DNA of 13,732 nucleotides. It comes from Proteobacteria bacterium SG_bin9 (GTDB lineage Bacteria; Pseudomonadota; Alphaproteobacteria; Rhizobiales; Xanthobacteraceae). This document shows positions 5,707 to 12,790 of this stretch, one piece after another; positions within the stretch are counted from its first letter, which is position 1; each line of letters opens with the position of its first letter. The position numbers were made by a program, and so were the translations under genes. A model generated the notes under the pieces. The model saw only the letters and a program-made list of their open reading frames with translations, did not search any database and was not told the DNA's origin. The DNA lies in contig LWDM01000071.1 of assembly GCA_002083525.1 (NCBI GenBank), forward strand, positions 258 to 13,989, in the 5' to 3' direction.

Positions 5707-7484
5707 TGGCGCAACGCCTTCCGATTTTTGCCTTCGCGCTGATCATGGCGGCGATCCCGTTCGTGCCGGGCATCCCGCCGTTCTGGATCGTGCTGCTCGA
5801 CAACATCGGCCTTGCCGCGCTGGTGGCGATGGGCCTTGTCATCCTCACCGGCGTCGGCGGCCTGACATCGTTTGGACAGGCGGCGTTCTGCGGCTTCGGC
5901 GCTTACACCACCGCGATCCTCACGACGAGCTATGGCCTGTCGCCGTGGCTGTCGCTGCCGGCCTCGCTGCTGGTCAGCGGCATCGCTGCGGTGTTGCTGG
6001 GGCTGATGACGGTGCGCTTGTCGGGACATTATCTGCCGCTCGGCACCATCGCCTGGGGCATCAGCCTGTTCTATCTGTTCAGCAAGCTCGAATTGCTCGG
6101 CCGCAACGACGGCATTAGCGGAATCCCTCCGCTCGCCATCGGCGGCCTCGAGATGCGCGATCCGCGCACCATCTACTTCGCGATCTGGCTCGCGGTCATT
6201 CTCTCGGCGATGCTGACCTTGAACCTGCTCGACTCGCGCACCGGCCGCGCCATCCGCGCGCTGCGCCGCGGCCATATCGCCGCCGAGTCGTTCGGCGTTC
6301 AGACCGCGCAGGCGAAGCTGCTGGTCTTCATCTATGCCGCCGTGCTCGCCGGCCTGTCCGGCTGGCTCTATGCCCACTTCCAGCGCGCGGTGAACCCGAC
6401 GCCGTTCGGACCGCAGGCGGGCATCGAATATCTTTTCGTCGCGGTGCTCGGCGGCGCGGGTTATGTCTGGGGCGCGGTGCTCGGCGCCGGCATCGTCACG
6501 GTGCTGAAAGAGCTTTTGCAGAGCTATCTGCCGCTACTGTTCAAGAACGAGACCCAGTTCGAAATCGTCGTGTTCGGCATTCTGCTGGTGGCCTTGCTGC
6601 AGCTCGCGCCGAACGGCATGTGGCCGCGGCTGATGGCGTTGCTGCCCTCGAGGCCGCGCGGGCCGCAGGCCTCGAGCGCCGCGGCCCTGCCCGCGCGCGA
6701 ACGCGACACGACCGCGACCGCGACCGGAGGACCGCTTCTCACCATCGACAAGGCGCGCAAGCAATTCGGCGGCGTCGTCGCGGTCAACGATGTCAGCTTC
6801 ACCGTCGGCGCGCGCGAGATCGTGGCGCTGATCGGACCGAACGGCGCGGGCAAGAGCACAACCTTCAATCTCGTCACCGGCGTGCTGCCGACGACCGCCG
6901 GGCGTGTCTCGATCCTCGGCCAGGACACGACCGACATTCCGCCGCAGAAGATCGTCCGCCTCGGTGTCGCGCGCACGTTCCAGCACGTGAAGCTGATCCC
7001 GGACATGACGGTGCTGGAGAATGTCGCGCTCGGCGCGCATCTGCGCGGTCATGCCGGCGCGATCGCCAGCATGTTGCGGTTCGATCGCGCGGATGAAGCG
7101 AAGCTGCTGGCGGAAGCCGCGAAGCAGATCGCACGCGTCGGCCTCGCCGACCAGATGCATCAGCTGGCAGGCTCGCTCTCGCTCGGCCAGCAGCGCATCG
7201 TCGAGATCGCCCGCGCGCTCTGCGCCGATCCGATCCTGCTGTTGCTCGACGAACCGGCGGCCGGTCTGCGCCACAAGGAAAAGCAGCAACTCGCCGAACT
7301 GCTGCGGCAGTTGCGCAACGAGGGCATGTCGGTGCTCCTGGTCGAACACGACATGGGGTTCGTGATGAACCTCGCCGAGCGGATCGTCGTGCTCGACTTC
7401 GGCACCAAGATCGCCGAAGGCCCGCCCGACGCGATCAAGACCAATCCGGACGTGATCCGCGCCTATCTCGGAGGCGCCGCATGA
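5706..7484 (+). CDS. Fused ABC importer permease and ATPase (LivM-LivG fusion)
   Basis: A 592-residue protein joining the second pore subunit and the first ATPase of a branched-chain-type importer. Residues about 1-312 are a LivM-like permease with many membrane helices, including TGVGGLTSFGQAAFCGFGAY (48-67) and the coupling segment around RAIRALRRGHIAAESFGV (181-198). A polar Ala/Arg/Pro linker spans about 313-343. The LivG-like ATPase follows: Walker A GPNGAGKST (377-385), Q-loop TFQH (424-427), signature LSLGQQR (491-497), Walker B with DEP (510-517) and H-loop His548. ATG at 5706 is preferred because AGGAG (5693-5697) sits eight bases upstream; the in-frame TTG at 5703 adds one residue. 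It overlaps the previous stop by one base (TGATG) and the next start by four (ATGA), indicating translational coupling. Such fusions occur in related rhizobial genomes. Confidence 0.93.
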   Translation: MAQRLPIFAFALIMAAIPFVPGIPPFWIVLLDNIGLAALVAMGLVILTGVGGLTSFGQAAFCGFGAYTTAILTTSYGLSPWLSLPASLLVSGIAAVLLGLMTVRLSGHYLPLGTIAWGISLFYLFSKLELLGRNDGISGIPPLAIGGLEMRDPRTIYFAIWLAVILSAMLTLNLLDSRTGRAIRALRRGHIAAESFGVQTAQAKLLVFIYAAVLAGLSGWLYAHFQRAVNPTPFGPQAGIEYLFVAVLGGAGYVWGAVLGAGIVTVLKELLQSYLPLLFKNETQFEIVVFGILLVALLQLAPNGMWPRLMALLPSRPRGPQASSAAALPARERDTTATATGGPLLTIDKARKQFGGVVAVNDVSFTVGAREIVALIGPNGAGKSTTFNLVTGVLPTTAGRVSILGQDTTDIPPQKIVRLGVARTFQHVKLIPDMTVLENVALGAHLRGHAGAIASMLRFDRADEAKLLAEAAKQIARVGLADQMHQLAGSLSLGQQRIVEIARALCADPILLLLDEPAAGLRHKEKQQLAELLRQLRNEGMSVLLVEHDMGFVMNLAERIVVLDFGTKIAEGPPDAIKTNPDVIRAYLGGAA

Positions 7485-8206
7485 GCGCGCTGCTTGCGAT
7501 CGACGACGTCTCGATTGCCTACGGCAAGGTCGAGGCCGTGCGCTCCGCGTCGCTCAGCGTCAACGACGGCGAGATCGTCACCATCATCGGCGCCAACGGC
7601 GCGGGCAAGACCACGCTGCTGAACGCGGCGATGGGCATTCTGCCGCTCAAGGGCCGCGTCACGTTCGCCGGACGCGAGATCGTGAAACTCGATATCGAGG
7701 ATCGCGTGGCCTCGGGCCTCGCGCTTGTCCCCGAGCATCGCGAACTGTTCGCGACCATGACGGTGGAAGAGAATCTCCAGCTCGGCGCTTTCCGCGCACC
7801 GAAGGAAACGGCCGCATCGTTCGAGCGCGTCTATTCGCTGTTTCCCCGCCTGAAGGAACGGCAGTGGCAACTGGCCGGCACGCTCTCCGGCGGCGAGCAG
7901 CAGATGCTGGCCATGGGCCGTGCGCTGATGGGCCGCCCGCGCCTCTTGATGCTGGACGAGCCGAGCCTCGGCCTTGCGCCGAAGATCGTTGCCGACATCT
8001 TCCGCATCATCGCCGATCTGAAGGCTGCCGGCGTCGCCGTGCTGCTGGTCGAGCAGAACGCGAAAGCGGCGCTCGAGATCGCCGACCGTGCCTATGTGAT
8101 GGAGCTCGGCGAGTTCATCCTCGACGGCAAGGCGTCCGACATCGCCGCAGATCCGCGCGTGGTCGCGAGTTATCTCGGCTTCGGCGCCGAGGCCAAAAGC
8201 GCATAA
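7481..8206 (+). CDS. Branched-chain-type ABC importer ATPase (LivF-like)
   Basis: A 241-residue ATPase, the second nucleotide-binding subunit of the importer, acting at the cytoplasmic face of the membrane. Motifs: Walker A GANGAGKTT (37-45), VPEHRELF (83-90; LivF proteins carry Glu where other ATPases have the Q-loop Gln), signature LSGGEQQ (135-141), Walker B LLMLDEPSLGL (155-165) and VEQN (190-193). Gln at the H-loop position is normal for LivF, so these are not signs of decay. The two ATPase sites of the complex are thus asymmetric, the canonical His being in the fused LivG part. The start overlaps the preceding gene by four bases. The operon ends at the bidirectional hairpin at 8226-8254. 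Confidence 0.94.
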   Translation: MSALLAIDDVSIAYGKVEAVRSASLSVNDGEIVTIIGANGAGKTTLLNAAMGILPLKGRVTFAGREIVKLDIEDRVASGLALVPEHRELFATMTVEENLQLGAFRAPKETAASFERVYSLFPRLKERQWQLAGTLSGGEQQMLAMGRALMGRPRLLMLDEPSLGLAPKIVADIFRIIADLKAAGVAVLLVEQNAKAALEIADRAYVMELGEFILDGKASDIAADPRVVASYLGFGAEAKSA

Positions 8207-8225
8207 GAAAGCGCGCCCGAAAACA

Positions 8226-8254
8226 AAAATGCCCGGCGTAGCGCCGGGCATTTT
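8226..8254. terminator. Bidirectional terminator between the convergent importer operon and couP
   Basis: AAAATGCCCGGCG (8226-8238) pairs perfectly with its complement at 8242-8254 around a 3-base loop. The stem ends in TTTT on the plus strand, and the AAAA arm gives a T run on the minus strand, so it can stop transcripts from both sides. It lies 20 bases after the ATPase stop and 19 bases beyond the couP stop. Confidence 0.9.
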
Positions 8255-8272
8255 GCCTCTATGGATCACCGA

Positions 8273-9412
8273 TCAGTTGACGACGACGTACTTGCCGTCC
8301 TTCACCGTCAGGATGATGCGCGAGCGGTCGTCGAGACCGTAGCGATCCTTTTCGGTGATGTTGTAGACGCCCTGGCTTGCGGCGATGTCGCGTTCCGTCG
8401 TCAGCGCCACGCGCAGGGCGTCGCGAAATTCCGGCGTGCCCGGCTTGCCGGCCTTCAGCGCCACCGGAATGACGCGCTTCAGCACTTCGAACGCATCGTA
8501 GGCGTGGCCCGCGAACTGGCTGCGGGTGTTTGCGCCGTACTTGCCTTCGTAAGCGGTGTTGAGCGCCATGCCCGGCTTCTTGGTGAGCGCGCTGTCCGGC
8601 TGGCCTTCCGGCGCCATCACCGGCCCCGAGGCCATGATCACGCCTTCCGCCGCCTTGCCGGCGATGCGGACGAAGTCCATCGTCGCCGCACCGTGGGTCT
8701 GATAGATCAGGCCGGTATAGCCGCGCTCACGCAACGTGATCTGCGGCAGACCCGCGCCGGTGCCCGAAGCCGCGATCAGGATCGCGTCGGGCTTTGCCGC
8801 GACGAGCTTCAGCGCCTGGCCGGTCACCGAGGTATCCGGGCGCGCGAAGCGCTCTTCGGCGGTGAGCTGCAGACCGCCGGCGACACCCTGCGCCTTGAAG
8901 TCGTTGAGCCACAGATCGCCGTAGGAATCCGAGAAGCCGATGAAGCCCACCGTCTTCACGTTGTTCTTCTTCATGTGATCGTAGAGCACCTTGCCCATGA
9001 TCGGAATCGGCTGCGGCAGCACCGCCGTCCACTTGGTACGCTCCGGCGTCAACGGCATCGGCGCGAGCGAGAAGTGCGGGATGCCGGCCTCGTTGGCGAC
9101 CGTCGAAACGGCGACGCTCGGCGGCGTGGTCGACGAGCCGATGATCACGTCAGCTTTCGTCTCGGTGACGAAACGGCGGGCGTTGGTGGTCGCGGCGGTC
9201 GCGTCACCGCCATCGTCCAGCACCGTGGTCTTGATCTTGACGCCGCCGATCTCAGACGGGACGAATTCGAGCGCATTGCGCTCCGGCACGCCGAGCGCCG
9301 CGGCAGGCCCGGTGATGGCGAGCGTGACGCCGATGTTGATGTCCTGCGCAGACGCGACGCCCGACAGCATCGTGGCGCCGACGAACGCGGCCGAGAATAC
9401 AATCCGATTCAT
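8273..9412 (-). CDS. couP: ABC transporter periplasmic binding protein, CouP-like (hydroxycinnamate receptor)
   Basis: A 379-residue type I periplasmic binding protein. I place the start at 9412 (MNRIVF...): GGGAG lies eight bases upstream, and a TTG at 9427 would put the start inside that ribosome site. The signal peptide has Arg3, a hydrophobic core to about residue 19 and a likely cut after ASA (20-22), leaving QDINIG. The mature part has the family look (GVTLAITGPAAALG, then a GFSDSYGDLW hinge region near 160) but differs clearly from the two tandem receptors at the left of the window. It is convergent with the three importer genes and lies downstream of couB on the same strand. In R. palustris, CouP occupies this place and binds p-coumarate, ferulate, caffeate and cinnamate with the CouSTU pore. 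The ligand here is inferred. Confidence 0.88.
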   Translation of the reverse strand: MNRIVFSAAFVGATMLSGVASAQDINIGVTLAITGPAAALGVPERNALEFVPSEIGGVKIKTTVLDDGGDATAATTNARRFVTETKADVIIGSSTTPPSVAVSTVANEAGIPHFSLAPMPLTPERTKWTAVLPQPIPIMGKVLYDHMKKNNVKTVGFIGFSDSYGDLWLNDFKAQGVAGGLQLTAEERFARPDTSVTGQALKLVAAKPDAILIAASGTGAGLPQITLRERGYTGLIYQTHGAATMDFVRIAGKAAEGVIMASGPVMAPEGQPDSALTKKPGMALNTAYEGKYGANTRSQFAGHAYDAFEVLKRVIPVALKAGKPGTPEFRDALRVALTTERDIAASQGVYNITEKDRYGLDDRSRIILTVKDGKYVVVN

Positions 9413-9500
9413 GCGTTTCTCTCCCAAATTGGTCCGGTCATTTCAGTCCCGCTTGACCGCGGGTTTGTGTCCGTTCCTGACGGCTTTCTTGCCATTTCGC

Positions 9501-11384
9501 TTAGGCCATGTCGATGACGATTGCCTCCTCGACAGGTGCGGCGAAATAGAGACTTTCGACCACCGCGGCACGGTGCTCCAGCACGGCGCGCTGGTTGACC
9601 GAGCCCTTGTCGGTGATTTCGCCCGCGTCGATCGACAGCGGCGTATTCAGCAAGATCGCGCGGCGAATGCGGGTGGACGAACCGGTCGCCGTGCGAACAA
9701 ACTGCGCTAACCGGTCGCGGAAGGCTTTTCGCACCGCAGGATCAGCGGCAATGGCCTTCAGGTCTCCGGCCGCAAGTGCGGGATTGATCAGGCGGCAGCC
9801 ATCCGGATCGAGGATCACCAGCGCCGCCAGCTCCTCGCGGTTGAGCCCGGCGATGACCACATCGCGCACCAGCGGCGCGGTGGCGGCGACGAACTTCGCG
9901 CGCAGCGGCCCGACGCTAACCCAGGTGCCGCTGGCGAGCTTGAAGTCCTCGGTGACGCGGCCGTCGAAGTCGAAACCGGCATGGAGGTTGTCCGGATCGG
10001 CGGGACGCAGCGCATCGCCGAAACGGTAGTAACCCTCCTCGTCGAATGCCTTCACGTTCAGCTCCGGCTGACGCCAGTAACCTGGCATCACGCTCGGGCC
10101 TTTCGAGAACAGTTCGAGCTTGCCGTTGTTCGGCACGAGCTTCATGTCGTTGCCCGGCACCGGCAGACCGACGTGCCCGGAGCGGCTGGTCTCCGGCGAC
10201 GGCGACATGAAGTACGGCGACGTCTCGGTCGCACCGAGGCCGGTCAGCATCGGCACGCGGTAGCCGGTCTCCTCGACCGCGATTTCATCGAGACTGCGCC
10301 AGACGTGATCCGCCAGCACCGCACCCGAGAAGAACATCGCGTGCAGACGGCTGAAGAAGGTTTTGCGCAGCACCTTGTCGTCGCGCAGGAACGGCAGCAG
10401 CGACTCGTAACCCTTCGGCACGTTGAAATAGACGGTCGGCGCGATCTCGCGCAGGTTGCGCACGGTACCAGCAATGCCCACCGGCGTCGGCTTGCCGTCG
10501 TCGAGATAGATCGAGCCGCCGTTGAACAGGGTCAGCCCGACGTTGTGATTGCCGCCAAACGTGTGATTCCACGGCAGCCAGTCGACGATCACCGGCGGCT
10601 CGTCCTTCAGGAACGCCATGGTGTCGCGGATCATGATCTGGTTGGCGCAGATCATCCGCTGGGTGTTCGGCACCGCCTTCGGCATGCCAGTCGAGCCGGA
10701 GGTGAGCAGAAACTTCGCGATCGTCTCCGGGCCGATGGCGGCATGCGCGGCATCGAGCACGGTACTCTCTGGCGTGGCTATCACCTCGTTCAACGACGTC
10801 ACAGTGCGGCCGGCAATCTCGCCGCGCGACAGCACGATTTCCAGATCGTCCGGAATGACCGACTTGATCGCCGGTGCAAAAGCGCCGCCGTCGTCCGCAT
10901 AGATCAGGCCCGGCGTCAGCAGCTTGACGATGTGCGCGAGCTTGCCGAAATCCTGCGAGATCAGCGAATAGGCCGGAGACACGGGGCTATACGGCACGCC
11001 GGCATAAAGCGCGCCGAACGCCATCAACGCGTGATCGATCGAATTGCCCGACAGAATAAGCAGCGGCCGCTCGGCGGAGAGCTTGCGCGCCAGCAAGGCC
11101 GACGCGATGCGGCGGCTGGTTGCCAGCAGCTCACGATAGGTGATCGTGCGCCAGCCGTCGCCATCGCGCTCCGCCATAAAGATACGATCCGGCTTTGTGT
11201 CGGCCCAGTGATGCAGGCGATCGGTGAGACGTACCGGATAATCGCCAAGCGGCAGGCTTGGCTTGATGTCGATGGTGCCGTCCGCGCGATGGGTGATGTT
11301 GACCGGCGGTAGACCGAACGAAATCTTGCGCAGCGGCGCATCCGCACGGCGTTCAGACACTTTCGTGGATGCGGGCGCGGTCAT
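9501..11384 (-). CDS. couB: Hydroxycinnamate-CoA ligase (p-coumaroyl/feruloyl-CoA synthetase, CouB-like)
   Basis: A 627-residue acyl-adenylate-forming enzyme of the ANL superfamily, of the length and sequence style of bacterial feruloyl-CoA synthases. It activates a hydroxycinnamic acid with ATP and CoA in the cytoplasm. Motifs: P-loop LLTSGSTGMPKAV (226-238), A5-type motif TGLGATETSP (381-390), hinge region FDGRVTEDFKLASGTWV (473-489) and the C-terminal segment EITDKGSVNQ, in which Lys593 is the likely catalytic lysine. An N-terminal extension with ITHRADGTIDIKPSLPL is typical of this subgroup. The ATG at 11384 lies nine bases after the couA stop, so the two are co-transcribed; the ribosome site is weak (GGCGAAGCG). 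couP follows after 88 bases with no strong terminator. Substrate preference among coumarate, ferulate and caffeate cannot be told from sequence. Confidence 0.9.
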   Translation of the reverse strand: MTAPASTKVSERRADAPLRKISFGLPPVNITHRADGTIDIKPSLPLGDYPVRLTDRLHHWADTKPDRIFMAERDGDGWRTITYRELLATSRRIASALLARKLSAERPLLILSGNSIDHALMAFGALYAGVPYSPVSPAYSLISQDFGKLAHIVKLLTPGLIYADDGGAFAPAIKSVIPDDLEIVLSRGEIAGRTVTSLNEVIATPESTVLDAAHAAIGPETIAKFLLTSGSTGMPKAVPNTQRMICANQIMIRDTMAFLKDEPPVIVDWLPWNHTFGGNHNVGLTLFNGGSIYLDDGKPTPVGIAGTVRNLREIAPTVYFNVPKGYESLLPFLRDDKVLRKTFFSRLHAMFFSGAVLADHVWRSLDEIAVEETGYRVPMLTGLGATETSPYFMSPSPETSRSGHVGLPVPGNDMKLVPNNGKLELFSKGPSVMPGYWRQPELNVKAFDEEGYYRFGDALRPADPDNLHAGFDFDGRVTEDFKLASGTWVSVGPLRAKFVAATAPLVRDVVIAGLNREELAALVILDPDGCRLINPALAAGDLKAIAADPAVRKAFRDRLAQFVRTATGSSTRIRRAILLNTPLSIDAGEITDKGSVNQRAVLEHRAAVVESLYFAAPVEEAIVIDMA

Positions 11385-11393
11385 CGCTTCGCC

Positions 11394-12200
11394 TCAGGAT
11401 CCGGGACGCACTTTGGCGGTCTTGCGATCGAGGAAGGCGCGGATGCGTGCTTTCGCTTCCTTGTCGCTCTGCGCCACCGTCGCCATCAGCGATTCCATCA
11501 GAAGGCCCGTCTGCGGATTGGCCTCTGCAATCATCGGCAGCGCCTGCAGCACGGCGAAGTTGGTCAGTGGCGCGTTGTTCGCGACTTTCTCCGCAAGCTC
11601 CACCGCTTTGGTAAACGCCTCGCCCTCGCCGACGAGATATTGCATGAAGCCGTGCAGTGCACCTTCGGCGGCCGGATAGACGCGCCCGGTCAGCATCATG
11701 TCCATCATCCGCGCGACGCCGATCAGGCGCGGCAGCCGCACCGATCCACCGCCGCCGACGAAGATGCCGCGCTGTCCCTCCGGCAAAGCGAAGTAGGCGC
11801 TTGGCTCGGCGACGCGAATATGCGCGGCGCAGGCCATCTCGAGGCCGCCGCCGATGACGGCGCCCTTCAGCGCGGCGATGACCGGAACGCGGCAGAACTG
11901 GATGCGCTCGAAGGCGCGGTGCCACATCTGCGAGTGGATCATGCCCTCGGTGGCGTCACGCTCGGTGAGTTCGGACAGATCGAGCCCGGCGGAAAAATGC
12001 TCGCCGACGCCGTGCAGCACCACACAGCGAACGCCGTCCGGCAAGGCCGCGAAGCAGGTCTCGATCTCGGCAATCAGCCCGTCGTTCAAAGCGTTGCGCT
12101 TGGCTGGCCGGTTGAGGCCGACGACGAGCACAGGCCCGCGCGCCTCGATCGCGAGCAATGCGCCTGCTGCCGGACTCTTCGCCGCCGCGGCATCCGCCAT
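11394..12200 (-). CDS. couA: Crotonase-family hydroxycinnamoyl-CoA hydratase/lyase (CouA-like)
   Basis: A 268-residue enoyl-CoA hydratase/isomerase-superfamily enzyme. By context it hydrates p-coumaroyl- or feruloyl-CoA and cleaves it to the hydroxybenzaldehyde and acetyl-CoA, the non-beta-oxidation route described in R. palustris. Visible features: HFSAGLDL (68-75) and KGAVIGGGLEM (112-122), the two oxyanion-hole segments, and FALPEGQRGIFVGGGGSVRL (137-156) with Glu141 at the usual catalytic glutamate position. The start at 12200 is preceded by GAGGG about ten bases upstream and lies about 20 bases from the predicted transcription start. It is first in the couA-couB-couP strand, under the promoter and palindrome at 12219-12256. 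An ordinary enoyl-CoA hydratase is the alternative, but adjacency to the ligase and regulator favours the lyase. Confidence 0.87.
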   Translation of the reverse strand: MADAAAAKSPAAGALLAIEARGPVLVVGLNRPAKRNALNDGLIAEIETCFAALPDGVRCVVLHGVGEHFSAGLDLSELTERDATEGMIHSQMWHRAFERIQFCRVPVIAALKGAVIGGGLEMACAAHIRVAEPSAYFALPEGQRGIFVGGGGSVRLPRLIGVARMMDMMLTGRVYPAAEGALHGFMQYLVGEGEAFTKAVELAEKVANNAPLTNFAVLQALPMIAEANPQTGLLMESLMATVAQSDKEAKARIRAFLDRKTAKVRPGS

Positions 12201-12218
12201 CGTTTCCGCCCTCTTCTT

Positions 12219-12243
12219 TATTAGTTATAGTTTATAACTAATA
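12219..12243. promoter_or_regulatory. Perfect 11-3-11 palindrome, candidate CouR operator of couA
   Basis: TATTAGTTATA (12219-12229) and its exact complement TATAACTAATA (12233-12243) flank a GTT spacer. It is an AT-rich island in GC-rich DNA, starting 18 bases upstream of the couA start codon. Size, symmetry and position over the -10 box fit a MarR-family dimer site. The core is shared with the palindrome at the couR promoter (4539-4553). CouR as the binder is inferred. Confidence 0.75.
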
Positions 12244-12256
12244 GCACAAGAGTCAA
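12229..12256 (-). promoter_or_regulatory. couA promoter (-35 and -10)
   Basis: On the minus strand TTGACT (12256 to 12251) and TAAACT (12234 to 12229) are separated by 16 bases, matching sigma-70 at 5 of 6 and 4 of 6 positions. Transcription would start near 12222, about 22 bases before the couA ATG. The -10 box and much of the spacer lie inside the palindrome at 12219-12243, so a bound repressor would block polymerase directly. Confidence 0.6.
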
Positions 12257-12311
12257 TCGGCCCAACGCACGGCTCGGCACGCCCAGTGAGCGTCTGCAAA
12301 GAAGCCGTGAC

Positions 12312-12770
12312 TTAAAGGACCTGGAAGACGTCGAGTTCGACCCGGTCGGGGAAGCGCGATCCGGAGCCGACGAAGAACGACTCCATCAGCCAGCGATAGT
12401 CCGGATGGCCGGTTTCGAAGCGCGGCCGCGAGCGGAAATAGATCAGCTTCGGATCGACCAGCTCGCCGCGCCGGATCTTTTCCAGTGCCTCCGCCGGTCC
12501 AAAGCGAACGCCGATGTTCTCGACATAGATCACCGCACCATCGTCCATGCGGACGGCGTATTTGGCTTCGAGTTCGGTGAAGCCGTTCGGCCGGATGATC
12601 TGGTAGTCGGCGCCGCCGGCCTCGATGGTACCGTGCATGCCCTCGCCGGTCAGCTCGCCACCCTCGATCGGAATGACACGACGCGCGCCATAACCGAAGT
12701 CGCCCGCCTCGATCGGCTTGGCGACCTTGATGATCAGCTTGAAGACGAACCTTGTCGCCAGCGTCGGCAT
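12312..12770 (-). CDS. DUF3237 family protein
   Basis: A 152-residue protein with no signal peptide or membrane segment, resembling the DUF3237 family (small beta-rich proteins of unknown function). Recognisable stretches are YGARRVIPIEGGELTGEG (27-44), DYQIIRPNGFTELEAKYAV (55-73), IYVENIGVR (81-89) and the C-terminal FVGSGSRFPDRVELDVFQVL. The real start is the ATG at 12770, with GAGGG about ten bases upstream; the open frame extends further but only as antisense to the transporter gene. It lies 20 bases downstream of the TRAP permease gene on the same strand, so the two are probably one operon. Family members often neighbour aromatic or CoA-ester catabolism genes. No catalytic role can be assigned. 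Confidence 0.82.
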   Translation of the reverse strand: MPTLATRFVFKLIIKVAKPIEAGDFGYGARRVIPIEGGELTGEGMHGTIEAGGADYQIIRPNGFTELEAKYAVRMDDGAVIYVENIGVRFGPAEALEKIRRGELVDPKLIYFRSRPRFETGHPDYRWLMESFFVGSGSRFPDRVELDVFQVL

Positions 12771-12790
12771 CGGCCAGTGTCCCTCGCGCG

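Noticed and set aside
7481..8206. Apparent loss of the Q-loop Gln and H-loop His in the LivF-like ATPase
   Set aside because: Glu in VPE and Gln in VEQN at these places are standard for LivF proteins, so this is not decay.
9413..9500. Possible terminator or promoter between couB and couP
   Set aside because: Only a weak 5-bp stem (CCCGC/GCGGG at 9448-9463) is visible, with no useful T run on the minus strand and no AT-rich operator-like palindrome. Co-transcription of couP with couAB remains the simplest reading.
9981..11312. A 443-codon plus-strand frame opposite couB, and similarly a 418-codon frame at 8261-9517 opposite couP
   Set aside because: Both are mirror frames of genes with clear family motifs on the minus strand. 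The translations are low-complexity and Arg/His/Asp-rich with no domain.
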